A DNA stretch of 64,000 nucleotides from Blasia pusilla (Eukaryota; Marchantiophyta; Marchantiopsida; Blasiales): the NCBI GenBank assembly GCA_050084515.1, contig CM114274.1:13082001-13146000 (forward strand), in the 5' to 3' direction. The notes under the pieces were generated by a model. It was not told the origin of the DNA. It was given only the letters and a program-made list of their open reading frames with translations, and did no database searches. Of this stretch, positions 1-21,660 are shown one piece after another; the stretch's first letter is position 1, and every line of letters begins with the position of its first letter. A program made the translations under genes and the position numbers.

Positions 1-2340
1 TCAAAGTAAAACACGAGAACTCGTCGTTCCACCATAACAAATGTGACAACTATCATGCGCGTACACTTTGCTACATGACGTACATCAATGTCATTTATCA
101 AACACACATAAACACTAGAATAACTCAATTATCCATCGAATATAACCCTAGAGGCAAGTTGTCACCAAAATATTTCCAATCGACCCTCTAGCTACTGGTT
201 AGATCCCTCTAACTCTAGATAGCTATTTATCTCTACCTACTTGTGACATATACCTCTAAGATGCTAAGACCAAGAAGGTCGCGTGTCCATAGAGTCCCAT
301 TAATGTTAATTGTCCTCTTGTCATCCATGCCACTTAAACAAGTCTAAACGAGTGACTACTTATCCATCTTCCTTGAGGAACTGCAACGAGAGGTGGCATT
401 AAAAAAATCATATGCCACCCTCTCGAGAAACCATCACAGACAAGCATTTTTTATGGACTCCTAGTGGGCCCACATAATATATACAATACACTTGCAAGTA
501 TCACTACTGAGCTCAAGTCAATTATACCATCAATGTTGGGAAAGTGACATGACGCACACGATCCTTCCAAACCATACCATCATGACTCTCTAACAGAAGA
601 ACTCTAGATGGTAAAACTTCATACATCCTCAAAATGGTGTGCTTTGCTATCACATCCAAACATGTACAAAAATCAACTCATACATATACATGGAGATTCG
701 GAACATGGAGATTCGGATGAAGTCCCGTTGTGTCAAGAACGTCGTTTCTGACAACTTTTGTGTTGAGGTCTTTCACAACTGGGTGACTTGTTGAGCAGGT
801 CACCCGCCCCTCCTAACCTGTGCGCGTAGGTTACCAAGAGGATAGCTATTTGTAGGAGAAGAGCCTTTTGGCTCTTCCCAACCCTATATAAGGGAGGAAG
901 ATGGCTTTCCCAAGCCATCTTTCTCATGTTGGGTCGTTGGAGTACCATTCTTGCTCATGTGTGTGAGTTAGGATTAGATGTTGGCGTGTGGATTCCTTGA
1001 TAGCATAGGGTAGACAAGGTTTGATATGCCAATGTAGATTGAGGAGGGGAGTTTTAGGCCGGGCATGCCATTTTTACTACTCTTTATTTTATTTTTTGGT
1101 GATCTCCATGTATATGTATGAGTTGATTTTTGTACATGTGTGGATCTACCAGTGTGTGGGGAAGATCGGTATTCTGTGGTGTGGATGTGACCAACGATGT
1201 ATGTTGTGTTGCGATGTGTATGCGCACGACACCCAAAATAATCAATCAATAGGCTTCTCTATGAATAATCACATACCTCAATATATCCCGATGTTGTGCA
1301 ATCGCTAGATTCTTGAACTTCATGGGCATGACTTTATGAAATATAGTTGTTTATTGGGAACATGCTTGTACCTACATATTAGGGTCATTGAGGTTTAGCA
1401 CCTAACTAGCGTCATGACAAATGGCTGTAGACAAATCTCACTCTCGGCCATAGAGCAAAAAGTAGGGGTAAAAGGATGCATGCTTGCTAAATCTGCACCC
1501 CATTGCCAACCATGGAAATTGTAGATCCCAATCTCCAAGGTGACCTCTTTGCAAGCCATATTTAAGCAATCCCCTCTTCACCCTCTAAACAACATGCTCG
1601 ACTAGCCGATTTTCCTCTTAATGATCTCAAGACGTCGTGTTGTGGTTGATCAACGCCTGATCACACAAGGCTTGAAACTCCCAACAAAACTTGGTGCCTT
1701 GATTTGTCAGCACTTTTTATGGAGTATTTTATTGACTCAACACTTGGTCAAGGAAGATATACGCCACTCCCTCTCTTGCCTTGTTGGGCAATGCAACCAA
1801 CTCTATCCATGTCGAGAAATGCTTGACCATCGCCAATACATATTTACTGTGGTGCTTCATCAATAGTAAAGATGCTCCAAAATCCAACCTCCCTCGAAAG
1901 TCTAAACCCATGATTGGTAGTTGGTGCAATTATGGAGTTAGAGCATTGAACAATGCTCACACCCAATCATGAACCATACACCTGACAAAAACCTATTGTT
2001 CGTCCGTCCGCATGCCTCACCACCAATACTATAATTGGAGCAAGGTGTATGTTCACTTCACTCCAAAATATCCAAACTCCTCGTGGGCATGGTAAAATAA
2101 TTGTGATCTTTGCAAAGAATGGGGCACCACTCACACTCTACCATTTTTTTAGCTCAAAAAATATGTGTCCCCTCCCACCCGACTTGTTGGGTTGGTTGCA
2201 GCATTTGATTGCGCTCTCTAGCACCCATTGTGCCTGCTCTGTTGCCAAGCACAAGTACTCCAAGACTACCTCATCCGATCCTCATGGATATGTGGGGTAC
2301 TTATCACCTCACGGCTAGAGATGCACATGAGCAAGCTGAA
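1..2340 (-). mobile_element. Degenerate minus-strand copy (C) of the methyltransferase/PHD retrotransposon family
   Basis: This stretch aligns by eye, in the same order and on the minus strand, with the 3' half of element A (about 41,965-43,450). Bases 180-245 match A's 3' untranslated tail. Bases 540-660 match the segment between integrase and PHD. Bases 1,255-1,540 match the integrase C-terminal part, and 1,540-2,330 match the integrase core. A minus-strand fragment at 1,729-1,929 still reads as integrase core (motif HSKYVLAMVKHFSTWIELVA). Every frame is broken and the sequence is much more AT-rich than A, so this is an old relic. It is interrupted at about 660-1,240 by a terminal-repeat fragment. 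The left end lies outside the window; the right limit is where similarity fades. Confidence 0.75.
661..1233 (+). repeat. Rearranged terminal-repeat (A2-B2) fragment inserted in relic C
   Basis: Bases about 700-1,233 are the reverse complement of the A-family terminal repeat seen at 25,541-26,167. They share the gaagagcc...ggctcttc hairpin region, the catgttgggtcgttgg block, the gagttttaggccgggc block and the end gtatgcgcacgaca. A short piece at about 661-697 has the opposite orientation (acatgtacaaaaatcaactc), so this is a rearranged insertion rather than a clean solo repeat. It sits exactly where the alignment of C to element A is interrupted. Confidence 0.7.
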
Positions 2341-5100
2341 CGACTAGAGAGGTTTGTCCTTTTACTAATCAAATCTACGAGGTATACTATCTTTTGTTTG
2401 TGGTTGACTTCAATAGGAATAAGACAACCATATCGCCTGTTGAACATGATAATTGGAAAACAAACTCATTTTGATATTTGATCATCTTAAATTTAATTTT
2501 TGTTATGCTCTATTCGTATTTCTACCCCCTTGCACCCCTTGCAATTGTGGCTAATTTTGCATTATACTTTACGAGAATCCTATTTGGTGAGGGTCCATCT
2601 TCATGATAAAATTTCAAGAGTTTCCTTCCTTTTGATGCATGATTAGTTTCTCTCAGGTGTCATCTTTCTAGCAAGACATTCCTACTAGATCTCAATTTGT
2701 ACGCTAAAAGAAATGCATGCCTTTGTTGTTTACTTTAATTATGCCGTTGCTAAACATAATAAACCAAACGTCCATGCACTGTATGATAGTTTTTGAGTCG
2801 GCATGTGTCCAATTGATGTTGCTCTTTCATACTGGGCACTTTTTTAAAACAGAACATTTTTTTACGTGTTTGCTGGGATATATTCCTTCCCAATTAATTA
2901 CTACAATTAAAAATAGAATTTAATATGAGGACTTCAGTAATTTAAATCTATTCATTATTTCAAATAACACCTATGAAAATCCGTCGAGATCCTCATTAAA
3001 AGCCCCAAAATGGAATCATATATTCCATACTAGTCATATCGATATGATTGGCAAATTTAGCCTCCATTCCAACCTAGTCACATAAATATGACCCATCAAA
3101 TTTTATTGCAAGGCCTAAAATCTTTCTACAACTCCTAGTGTCATATTTCCATGATTACACAACTTGTGATTCCTTCAATTTTAGTCATGTCCCATTACTT
3201 GTGTAGTCATGGTGCGTAACTACACACGTTCAACCCAATTTCTGAATATAACTATATGATTGCACGAGTTTCCATCTATAATTGAATCTACAAATTTAAT
3301 GACCCATGGAATCATAATTATTACCAAAAAGTGGGTTACTTAGATTCAGAGTACACTTGTTACATTAGCGTTGGATAATACGTATTTTTGCATAATAAAC
3401 ATGACTCACGTAGTCATTTATGGTGACAAGACGAATATAAAAATAGGATTTTACGAGCTGTTTTCCCATGGACCACATCTTGCTTGACATGCTATACCCA
3501 TTTTTCCATGTTATATGTGGATGTGTCATTCTTCCACGTTGTTTGAGTGATGTGCCAGTCATGGCCTCATGACTACTCCTTTGATTCATACACCAATCTC
3601 CACCTAAGCCTACCATCCTAGTTAGTCTAGTTGCAAGACAAATATGATTTGGATTTTGTGTCAAAAATAGTCGCAAGTCATTTTAAGTCATGGAATGTAA
3701 AATATGACTCATATGAGTCATAAAACCAAGGATTTCTTCTACTGTGTAGCATTCCTACTACCTCGGACCCCTTTGACCCGTTTTGACTTGGTACATGAAC
3801 ATCTCTCAAGACCGTCAACACTACGTTGATGCTTGTAAACTCTCATGGTGAGAGGATAAGGCTCATAAGGCAAGGAGCACCATGGCTCAACCATCTCATG
3901 CTTAAGAGGTTCAACAAGAAGAGAATGAGCTCTCCAAGCTCACTCTCTCCTTAAGGTATATCCTCTCTTCCCAAATCCTCCTCTTGGTGACTTATGCATA
4001 TAGCTCATCACTTGAACATAAACCTACAATAGTGCGTTAAAAAATTAATTTCTATAAATAGAAATGCAAAGCACACATAATTGGAGAACGTTCTTGGAAT
4101 AGTAAGTTTTTCATATAACCTGCAAATGGATCCACACAAGGGGGAAATCTATTCTAGCAAGAAATCTTACTTCCTAATAGCTCACCTATGACCTTCTAGG
4201 CTCAACCTCTAGTCTTTATCGAAGCGTCATACGGGAGCTTGTCATTCCACTATGAAAGACGTGACAATTTCCTCTTTTTTTTGTTTTTTGTTGTCATAGA
4301 TGTATGAAGAAAGTTCCATATTGGTTTAGGCTCCCCCTTACCAACTTGTTCATGGGATTTTCTATGTCATTCTTTGGTTCATAGATATTCCTTCATGTTT
4401 TTCCCTCCATGGGATGGATGTGATTTGCAAATTTGACACCTTTCAATAAGCTGCAAAGGGTGGACGGTTCTATGAAAACAGAAGATGCTTGTTTATTAGG
4501 TGATGTTCTTACTCCCCTAGACTTATTCATCTTCCTATTGTTTCTTATTGCTTTAAAAACATCCTTTGATGTCTCATGCTTGAGATCACTATACTTTGAG
4601 ATAGTGATGTTAATGTTGTCATGTCTCTTAGGATCCACATGATGCCTCCGAGGAGGTCAAAAGATAGCCTCAAGAGGTCTAGGATGACTTGCTAAGGATT
4701 AGGGTGATATGAGAGCAAATTTTCTTTCTGTTTTGGCTCAGTTGAAGCCAAATACGAGAATTTCGCATAAGTTCCTATTAGAAATATAATTGACTTTTTC
4801 ATTTTGGGAAATGGCTCATAATCCCCTATTGCAAGACACAAATCAAGGAGGTAACATGTGAGCACATATTATCAATGAGATAATTTGGGAAAAGGAAGGG
4901 GTATATCCAAGGACAGAGAGTTTTGGAGCTTATTTTTTCTTTGATACCTTTTGGCATGATACGGCTGAACTATGGTTCTCTTTATCTCACGAGTAACCCA
5001 AATCTCTCATTAGGAGAATGAGTCTAATTTGACATGGGAGAGAGAAGAAGATTGTTTGTGCAATTTAGAGATGTCATGCTCCTTCTCCCATGCCCAATAG
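2341..5100. other. No gene recognised; AT-rich intergenic DNA
   Basis: I see no conserved protein motif or exon-like run on either strand. The sequence is AT-rich with scattered short palindromes, including the perfect 18-bp palindrome atgactcatatgagtcat at 3,704-3,721 and repeated agtcatat/atgact words between 3,000 and 3,730. These could be remnants of a small inverted-repeat element, but no clear ends are visible. Confidence 0.5.
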
Positions 5101-7169
5101 TTGCAAGAGTGCATGGAAAAGCCAGCTTGTGACTCACTGATTGATAGTGTACACACCATTGCGCTTGCCGGAAGTGTCGCTCCTGCGAATCAGATGTGCT
5201 TCTCCAGCAGAACGTATTTACAATGCACGCTAGATATCAAACTAAGCAGATGAGCTTGACCACTTCCATCTAGAATGCAGACAGGCCACAAATTGATCCG
5301 AATGTAGCCAAAAACTTCCATCTGCAGAGAGAGTTGATGGTGACACCTCTGCTCAACATGGCAGCTAAACCTCCAAACTCACCTCCCGGAGCGCCACCAA
5401 GCCTCTCGGAGTTTGGCTCCGGCTTTACCCACTCACACACTCTGATTTCTAATCACCAGGGCTCAGTTCTCCGCATTAGGAGCACTCCATGGAACCACAC
5501 TCAGAACTTAGCCAGCCAACCTGATTCCGCATGACTCACTACAATGTTGAACTGAAGAACCTCACTCTCTCACTCCAAGGCCACGACACTCTAATCCAAA
5601 TGACCCTGAGTTGAAAACAATCTGATCTAGCTTCAACACCTCTCCTGAAATCTTGCCCCAGCTCGCTCGCTCTATCCTACTCAACCAAGCGCTACACTCC
5701 ACCTCCCGAGACTCCGCCTCGAGCTTACAAGTCGCGCGATCCTCGATTTCACAGCACCCCTTCCTATTTTCGCATGAACGCTGATCGCTACAGATCTGAT
5801 CTCACTGCGTGCGACCTTGCAATGGAAGCGCCTGCTTCCCAGCTTTCCAACGCATCCAAGAACTCCAAAAACGGCCCTCGTCTCGACCTCCGTCTTGCGG
5901 TTATACTGAACTTGACTCCTGTCGGGTTCCGAGACTGCCGCGGCGGTTCGGCTCTTTCACGCTCCGCGACTAGGACGTACTCCCGTACCCAAACTCGCGC
6001 CCGGTTCCGAGTACGTTTGGTACTCACGGCGGTCCACCTGACCTTGACTGATCTTCCTCTACTTGCTGCGGTTCTAGCTACCACTACACACTTTGCGGCG
6101 CCGACTCCTTGGGCGGCGGTTTTGGCGGCCGCCCCACTTAGCTCCGCGACAACCTTATTTATCCCGCCCCTCATTCTCGACAAGTAAAGACGCAACCTAG
6201 ACCTTGTACAAATGCAACCTAGACCTTGGCGCATGGCTGACTCTGGGTGGCATCTTTCCTGGTGATCTCGTCATAGCCCGTTTTCAAGTAAACAACGGTG
6301 ATCGGCGATACCTGGTGGCAGCATGCTTGGGTTCGCGGGTTCAGAATATACTCCGCGAGAACATACCACACTGAAGACCCCCATTTAGAATGCCGAATGA
6401 GGCTCCCATCTAAAGCGAAGGCGACATATGGAGCCAAAGAGAAGATGGTGACTGCTTCCCTCTGGACTGCAGACCGTTCATAGAGGCAGATGCAAGGTGC
6501 ATCTGCCTAGAACGGAGACTACATACCAAACAGATGAAGGTTACTGCTTCCATCCAGAATGCAAGCCATACCTTGGGCCGAATGAAGCTGGCATGGCAGT
6601 CTCCTTCTGAAGACAGTTCTCATGTCAATCCCTCTGTTGAACTTGTCACCTACTCCTCTAACCGCAACGGTACTGCCAAGAGACTTACCACCACCGCCCA
6701 CTCTTCCTCTGGTCCACGACATAACAAGCATCTCCAATTAGTCAGCACCAGTGAGAGACCGGTCCCGAGGACTAACAGCTAGTGACGTTACCACACGGAA
6801 ATTCTCGCACTGGTGACGTGATAGGATGAATGTGGTGAGCTCAACCCAAGTCTTGGAAAGTTCTGGGACACGAGAGCTGAGCAGTATGAGTCGGGTTCAC
6901 TACTGGTGGATATGGTCATGGGAGGATATTCATGCTCGCCAGATCTGGGATTCTGTCCACTTTCCTCAGCTTTCTCCAGATTTCGGATCATGATTCCCCG
7001 CCATCTCTCCCATCTCCCAACCTTGAGACATCTCAGAGTTGGGGTTCTTTTCTTCTATGGCGGCACCTCGTCCAAACGAAGCATCAGTACTCCACTGTTC
7101 CAAACCTCTGATCCTCCCATGCTAGCGCATCCAATCCTCCCCCACGAATTCAAGTCGGACTCCTGTCTT
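5101..7169. repeat. GC-richer stretch with old dispersed repeats; no gene recognised
   Basis: Short related blocks recur: the minus-strand words cattctagatggaag (about 5,264-5,275) and cattctggatggaag (about 6,547-6,560), each followed by related sequence, and weaker versions near 6,380 and 6,450. Frames open here for up to about 150 codons on either strand, but they match no family I know and lack splice or start context. I regard them as chance frames in GC-rich DNA. Confidence 0.4.
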
Positions 7170-8030
7170 CGTTGTATTTTGGATCCTGGTTCTCTCTTCC
7201 ACTATTCGCGGACCCTCTCAAGACTGGGTCGACTTTTCTGGCACGATCATCGCACCGAGCCCTTTCTCCTGTTTTGGATACGACTTCTAGTGCGGACCAT
7301 TCTCACGCACCTCCCAATAGTTCGTAGGTCTCTTGCACAATTCTCACGTCTCCTCTCCTTAGAGTTTCTAGTTCTCTGGCACAATCCTCAAATACCCCTC
7401 TCTAGAAAGTTTCCCAGTTTTATGCCACAGTTTTGACGTACCCTTCGTCATGTTTTGGGTCCGGGTTCTTTGAGACAATTTTCACGTAACCATTCCCACA
7501 AGTTTCCTACGTCTCTGGCCCATTACTTTGGCACGATTGGCCCACACCCTCTCCCAAAAATTCCTAGTTCCTATCGACAATTCTCACATTCCCACTCCCA
7601 GAAGTTCCTGCTCTTTTGGCACAGTTCTCCTCCAATGGTTCCTACTTCTCTTGGACAAGACAATTCTCACATTCCCACTCCCAGAAGTTCCTAATTCGGT
7701 GGCACAGTTTTCAGATTCTCTCTCCCAAAAGTTCCTGGTTCTCTTGCGCAATTCCTATACACCCTCTCTCGAAAGGTACGAGTCCTGTGGCACGACTGTG
7801 ATCTGAGAGTTCAGAGTTCTCTGGCACAACACTCACATCAGAAGATAGATTTCTCGTGTTTTGGACCCTACTTCTCTAACACAACTCACAAACCCTCTCT
7901 AACAAGTCCTGACTTCTTTAATGCAACTCAGACATAGTCTCTCTAGAAAGATGAAATTTTGAGAGATTTCTCACATGCACATTTCGTGTTGAGGATCCTT
8001 GTTCTCTCGCACAGTTCTCACGTACCCTCC
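7170..8030. repeat. Degenerate minisatellite, period about 47 bp
   Basis: A unit of roughly 47 bp, approximated by ggcacaattctcac ... ctctcccagaagttcctagttctct, recurs with many changes across this interval. For example, the blocks beginning at ggcaca/tgcaca near 7,330, 7,378 and 7,425 are spaced about 47 bp apart, and a near-exact pair of the words attctcacattcccactcc occurs at about 7,580 and 7,669. Open frames across it are by-products of the repeat. Confidence 0.65.
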
Positions 8031-9366
8031 AAAAGTCCAATACGCTTAGCTATTGGATACTTGTGTGGACACATGCTCATCTAAAAATCTGAACTTTTCT
8101 TTTGTGACAAAAATCCTGATCTCATCCTCATCGCAAGATGTCTTGATGAGGATTGTGCCAGAGATTGTGTGAACTAACTTCACCAAGCATGGGAGAGGTC
8201 TGTCATGAGGCAGATGGACGGACCCAAGGCATCTCAGGGACCATCTTGCATTGATTCCAGAGAGTTCACACTTTTGGCCAGGTCTTCAACGTAGGTACAA
8301 AGGACTGCATGAAACACCCAAAATAAGGAAACGAAACAGGTGTCACAGCACAGCAGCTGTTAGGTTTGTAAGACAGCTGGTGGTCACACCAAGATTCCAC
8401 CTCAACACAAAATCCAGTTACCACATCGTCAAAAACCAAGGCAACATCACTGCCACTCCTCTCAAAAAGGCTGATTCTACAGGATTTGAGTCCCCAACTC
8501 TTGGGTTTACGAGACTTCAAGCCCAAACTGCAGTAAAATGTACAGAGAAACTCTGAGCAAAATTGAGATGAGCATTATTTCTTGGGAAGCACAGAAAAGA
8601 GAGCACTAAGCATCTTTGAGCAAGATTGAGACTAGCATAGTCTCTTGGATCTAGAAGAATTCTGTGCCTTCGTAACTTTCATAAGCTGCAGTTAACATAC
8701 AAAAGCCCATTTCATCCTTGAGGAAGACTTTTTGGGTCAACAGGAATTCCTTCACATAGGTAATTCTAGAGCTGCAGCCATTGGGCAAGATGGAGATGAA
8801 CACAAACTTTTAGGTGTCCATGAATTCTGTGCCTTCGGCAAAAACTTTCATGAGCTGCAGCACATACACAAGCTCGGTTTCATCTTTGCAAGATTCACAT
8901 ACACAACCTTCTGGGACTACAGGGGATCCCATCCCATACATAATTCTAGAGATCCAGTCACCATAATCAAGCACAATGCATCCTTGAAGAAGACACAGAC
9001 AAATTCAACGGAACGCGGACAGACACCATCTGTTCACTCATATTACGTGTTTACTTTATACAATATAATCTGCACTTCTGATAGGGCGCAGTAGTCCCCC
9101 ACAAGTCACGAGTTCAGACCACTATTCTAACCTGAGTAGGCCTCAAGATTATGCTAACTGCAACATCAGAATTGCATAACACTGATACCAGTAATTCAGA
9201 CTGGCAAATCTCAGGTCTCTAGATTACAAAATCAGAGGCAATTCTGTGTTTTTTTCTTCTCTGCCAAGCCTCAACTATATCCAATTTACATACAGACCAG
9301 TACACTTATATTATCATGGCCCCAGCTCCCTACATAAATTTCTTGCACTCACTGGGAGCCTGAGGT
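8031..9366. other. No gene recognised; probable 3' flank of the SWC6-like gene
   Basis: No conserved protein motif was found. A local imperfect duplication is visible: gaattctgtgccttcg..aactttcat.agctgcag occurs at about 8,658 and again at about 8,822. The 3' untranslated region and polyadenylation site of the minus-strand SWC6-like gene should lie in the upper part of this interval, but I cannot place them. Confidence 0.4.
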
Positions 9367-12300
9367 CTACGCAAGGAACTTTTGACATCGTGTGTCATTG
9401 TGCACTACCTTACATCTACATGAGCAGAAGCGCACTCCACAAGCAGTGCAAGTATAGGGTGCAAGATATCCACACACAGTGCAAAAATGACGCCGTGCAC
9501 CTGTACTCGGCGGACCCACAGCTGCTTTCAGGTATGTAGGTACATTGGGTGGTAGAGATTCTAAATTGGCCTGCAGACAGGGGACACACCATGACGATTA
9601 GAGAAACTGCATGTAGCTCAATCCTGCAAGGGAAGACCAAGAAATCCATTCCAGAGCCATTCCAAGTTCAGGTCTTACACATCCATAACCCAACTTGGCG
9701 GTCAGTGCAGTAGGACAATCTCTTCATTGCAACAGATAGAACAGATGCAGTGAGTTGTTTTGCATGTGGTGACCTCAGTTCCACTACTACCTTGAAGTGT
9801 TTGCCTACTGCGTGACACGTACTGTTCTATGACTGGTTCTAGGTGGGGAATTCATATTCCAGCGGTTGATGATGGCTAATCTTGCAGTAGATGTACTAAG
9901 CTCACCACTACCAACAGAGCATCTCCACCAACTCCCACTTGCTTTCTACATGAGAATGGCATTCATATCCGAGTTGTTAAAACTGGCTAATCTTGCGGTG
10001 GATGGGCTGGGTTTATGAACATATACACAGCATGTCCGCCAACTAGCACTCACTCACTTCATGATCAATTCATTCTCCACATGGGAAGGACATTCAAATA
10101 GGGTTAACACTATCAACTACCACCCACTCAAAGCAGAAGAGAGCACAAGTATGCTGAAGCGACATTTCATAAATGTGGACGTACAGCAAAATGATCATAT
10201 GGGAGAGCGGTGCATCCAGATTCTTTAAGGAACTGGACACCACCTCATCCAGCTCCTATTCTCTATACAGAGAGTACGGACATGTGAAGCTTGAATTGGT
10301 GGACACAACAGGTGAAAGTTGGAGACTGCAGACATACCTCATGTAACACGTCGAGGAAGCTTCGTGGTGCCTTCTTCACACTTCCTTTCCGTTCCATAGC
10401 CTTGGCCCCACGGGTTTTTCGCTTCGTACCTTTGGGGGTCTTCTTCTCTCTAAACCCTGGTGGACAATCATGGCCACCACTGATGGAAAGGTTTAGAAAG
10501 CCCAATTGTGTTGATCAAACAAAAGTCTATGGTTTTGGGGTTCACCATCATCCCAGCTTGCTTATCCATCAAGAAACTCTGCAAAAATGCCATGCCCTGG
10601 GCAACTACCAGCCCTATACCTATCAGAACTGCTTACAGCCCTATAATAGAGAGAGACATTCAAGGAGGATGAAGGAGAGACTTACCTTGATCTTCATCAT
10701 CAAGAGATGCATCGTCATCATCATCAAGATCTATCGGCTCTACAGCAACGTGATCACTTTCCAAAGCATCCAGGCGAGCGAGGGCTACCTGCACTCATGC
10801 TGTACAGGGTCTTTGTTAAACCACAAAATCCAAACTCATCAATTATGGAGCTTCATCAAGAGTTCAGAACCAGTAGACAATCAAGAACATCATGCTCAAG
10901 AGAGGCGCAAAACCCCCACCCTGACTTCCCTCTGTCCATGGTAAAAAGGTTATGAGGAATTCAGAATGAGGAGAAAATCAGGAACATCACACCTAGAGAC
11001 CAGCATAACCCTCCAGATGAATTTTCCCTGTCACAGGTGAAAGGGGACATGCGAGACCATCGCAAGGTAAACATCAGACTTTCGACTGGATAAAAATCTT
11101 CTCCATAACCTTCCCCCGGACAAAACGAAAGGGTTTGGCAGAACCCAGTGAAAACTAAAAGAGTGGGGTAGAGTAGAGTAGTTTTATAGTCCACGGGAAG
11201 CCGATCTGGCTTAAGGGACCCCTTCCACATATGTGAAATTGACATCGCATCCGACCGGCACCTTCACATCTAGATTTGAGTTTCTCACTGAGGAGATTTG
11301 GTTTATGTTTTTTTGTTTTTCCTTTGTGAAGGCCGGGAATTTTATCCAGATTTTTAATCCCGGGAGCATAGTCAAGGCACACACATGAAAGGCACACAAG
11401 GCGTTCTCTCTCTCGAACATGGACCATCCATGCCCTAGGTAGGGGACGCCACTGCCCAGGGGTTGAGACCGCCCCCAATGTCCAAGGGGAGAGTTGAACC
11501 CAAGACCTCTTCAAGAGGACCTTATGTTTGTTCAGCTAACCTCTTGGAGACTGAAAGAGACAACAAGCACCCAATCTAGCCACCTTCACTACCAGGTAGC
11601 ATGAAATCCTAAAAGAACAACCACCACAACACCCTACGATAGAAGTGCTTCCAACGGCGTCACCCATCTGACCCACCATCTCCATCAGTGGAGAACTCCC
11701 TCTGTTGATCCCACTAAAGAAGGAAAACAAAAAATTCCACGAGTACAACCAAAATTTACTTCTCCTCCTCACGCACCAAAAGTTCGGAGAACCATGATTC
11801 CTGCACTCCTGCAAGAAAATTTCAGGAGAGCTGACACAAAGAGCTACGACAAGGACCAAACCGCAATCGGTGCAACCAAACACTGGAGCTAGCTCATCTT
11901 CGATCCACGCACGAGAGGAAAGCACGACCATTAACCGGAGACAGTGCGACCCAAAATGATATCCATCCCGGCACTCCTCTTGAGGCTACCTCCTGCGCAC
12001 CAACTTCGAAACACATACGACAGAGAGCCACCGCAAGGATAAACCCACGGCCAGAGAAAGCAGAAAATGACAATCGGGTTGCACTGCCTCCCGTTGATCG
12101 TCGTGCCATGATTTTAGGCCGCAAAACTATGGTCATGCCACAAAATCATGGCAGACCCACAATTCGAGCCTCCTCCCAGCACAACTCTACACAAATTGCA
12201 CTGCGACCTCTAGAGACCTGTTTCCACGTCTAGAAAACTTGCAGACCCACGACTCCGGCACGCCCCGGGGCACCCCGGCGATGTCGAGAAAAAACCCAAG

Positions 12301-12769
12301 GCCCAGAACACTGACAAGAGCCAAAACCGACTCCCCTCACGCAGATCCAGGATCTGATATCCTCCCAGGATTTCTCTTGACCAAATCCCACAGCCCACAA
12401 ACGCTACTCTCACTCCACACAAAACCCTTGCAGACCCATAATTAGAGCATACTCCCAGCAGACGGAACCTCCGAGTAAAGGTTCCACTTACACTCTTCCA
12501 CAGACAGAGCCGTCCAAGTCGCCACTTTTTCTACTTAGGATGGGCTCTCGCATCCACTTTTATTGCAGCTCTGGTTACCTCCCAGAAATCTTTAAGAGAC
12601 CCTTACCATCCAAGAAAGCGTAAATACAAACACGACAAAGAGCCCAAGATAAGGACCAAACCTGTGCACGAACGTTGGGATCAGCAAGCACCGCTCCCAC
12701 TTTGTGCCCAATTTTTTTGGCTCTCGTGGAGCTCCTGCGCAGAGAGGGCGCACTGGTCTCGTCCTCCAT
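9367..12769 (-). CDS. SWC6: SWR1 complex subunit SWC6 / SERRATED LEAVES AND EARLY FLOWERING-like (HIT zinc finger)
   Basis: Minus-strand gene with four coding exons joining in frame to 177 residues (plant SWC6 is about 170). Exon 1 is 12,662-12,769 (start MEDETSAPSLRRSSTRAKK), exon 2 10,686-10,788 (acidic, ends DDDDDASLDDEDQ), exon 3 10,338-10,456 (basic, KRKTRGAKAMERK) and exon 4 9,367-9,570. All introns have GT..AG ends. Exon 4 carries the HIT zinc finger near the C terminus: CTVC, CTAC, CSCRC and HNDTRC supply the zinc ligands, and the protein ends KFLA. SWC6 and its animal relative ZNHIT1 are subunits of the SWR1/SRCAP remodeller, which exchanges H2A for H2A.Z in the nucleus. I recognised the order 'ARLDALE - acidic - KRKTR - SFL - YLKAAVGPPS - HIT finger' from Arabidopsis SWC6. 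The gene is divergently paired with the arginyl-tRNA synthetase gene; the two start codons are 243 bp apart. Intron 1 (1.87 kb) holds a SINE-like head. No damage is visible. Confidence 0.93.
11481..11548 (-). mobile_element. tRNA-derived SINE-like head in SWC6 intron 1
   Basis: Read on the minus strand, this 68-bp segment starts TCCAAG and ends CTTGGA, forming a perfect 6-bp acceptor-like stem. It has an A-box-like GGTTAGCTGAAC near the 5' end and the B-box-like GGTTCAACTCT near the 3' end. It is followed by a unique tail (to about 11,330) instead of a CCA end, as expected for a Pol III SINE rather than a functional tRNA. The anticodon arm is not convincing. No target duplication was located. 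Confidence 0.45.
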
Positions 12770-13012
12770 TGCAGCACCACACCAATAATTCCTCCCGAGA
12801 GCTAGTTAGCTCGACACATCGATTTCGCCGATTCACATGCACCCACGAAAAAGCTAACATGTAATAACACTGTCCCTGTACGGTCTGGTCTAACCCTAAC
12901 CCTAATTGGAGTGCGAAGGGCTCCTGTGATTGAGGGAGGACGAGGGTTTGAGGAGCTGGAAGAACAAGAAGACGAAGAAAGAAATAGCTTGAGCCAGAGG
13001 AGACAGAGGAGG
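12770..13012. promoter_or_regulatory. Divergent (bidirectional) promoter with telo-box between SWC6-like and ArgRS genes
   Basis: Only 243 bp separate the two start codons. A double telomere-like box (taaccctaaccctaat, 12,891-12,906) lies 107 bp upstream of the ArgRS ATG. Telo-boxes (AAACCCTAA-type) are known plant promoter elements enriched in genes of the translation machinery, which fits the tRNA synthetase. No clear TATA box is seen for either gene. Confidence 0.7.

Positions 13013-21660
<8,648 letters not shown>

Noticed and set aside
5774-6234. Overlapping 137- and 148-codon frames on opposite strands
   Set aside because: GC-rich DNA opens frames by chance; no homology, no splice or promoter context.
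6906-7806. 176-codon plus-strand frame and smaller frames over the 47-bp repeats
   Set aside because: The translation is a by-product of the degenerate minisatellite (repeated FSHSHSQKF-like words), with frame changes between units.
9360-9408. 49-bp intron near the end of SWC6 (gtagtg...ctcag)
   Set aside because: Reading straight through gives the conserved HNDTRC...KFLA end and stop of the HIT finger, so the segment is exon.
10291-10944. 217-codon plus-strand open frame
   Set aside because: It is antisense to SWC6 exons 2 and 3, which have conserved sequence and splice sites on the minus strand.
11481-11548. Functional tRNA gene
   Set aside because: Acceptor-like ends pair and a B-box-like sequence exists, but no sound anticodon arm or discriminator context is visible; a SINE head fits better.
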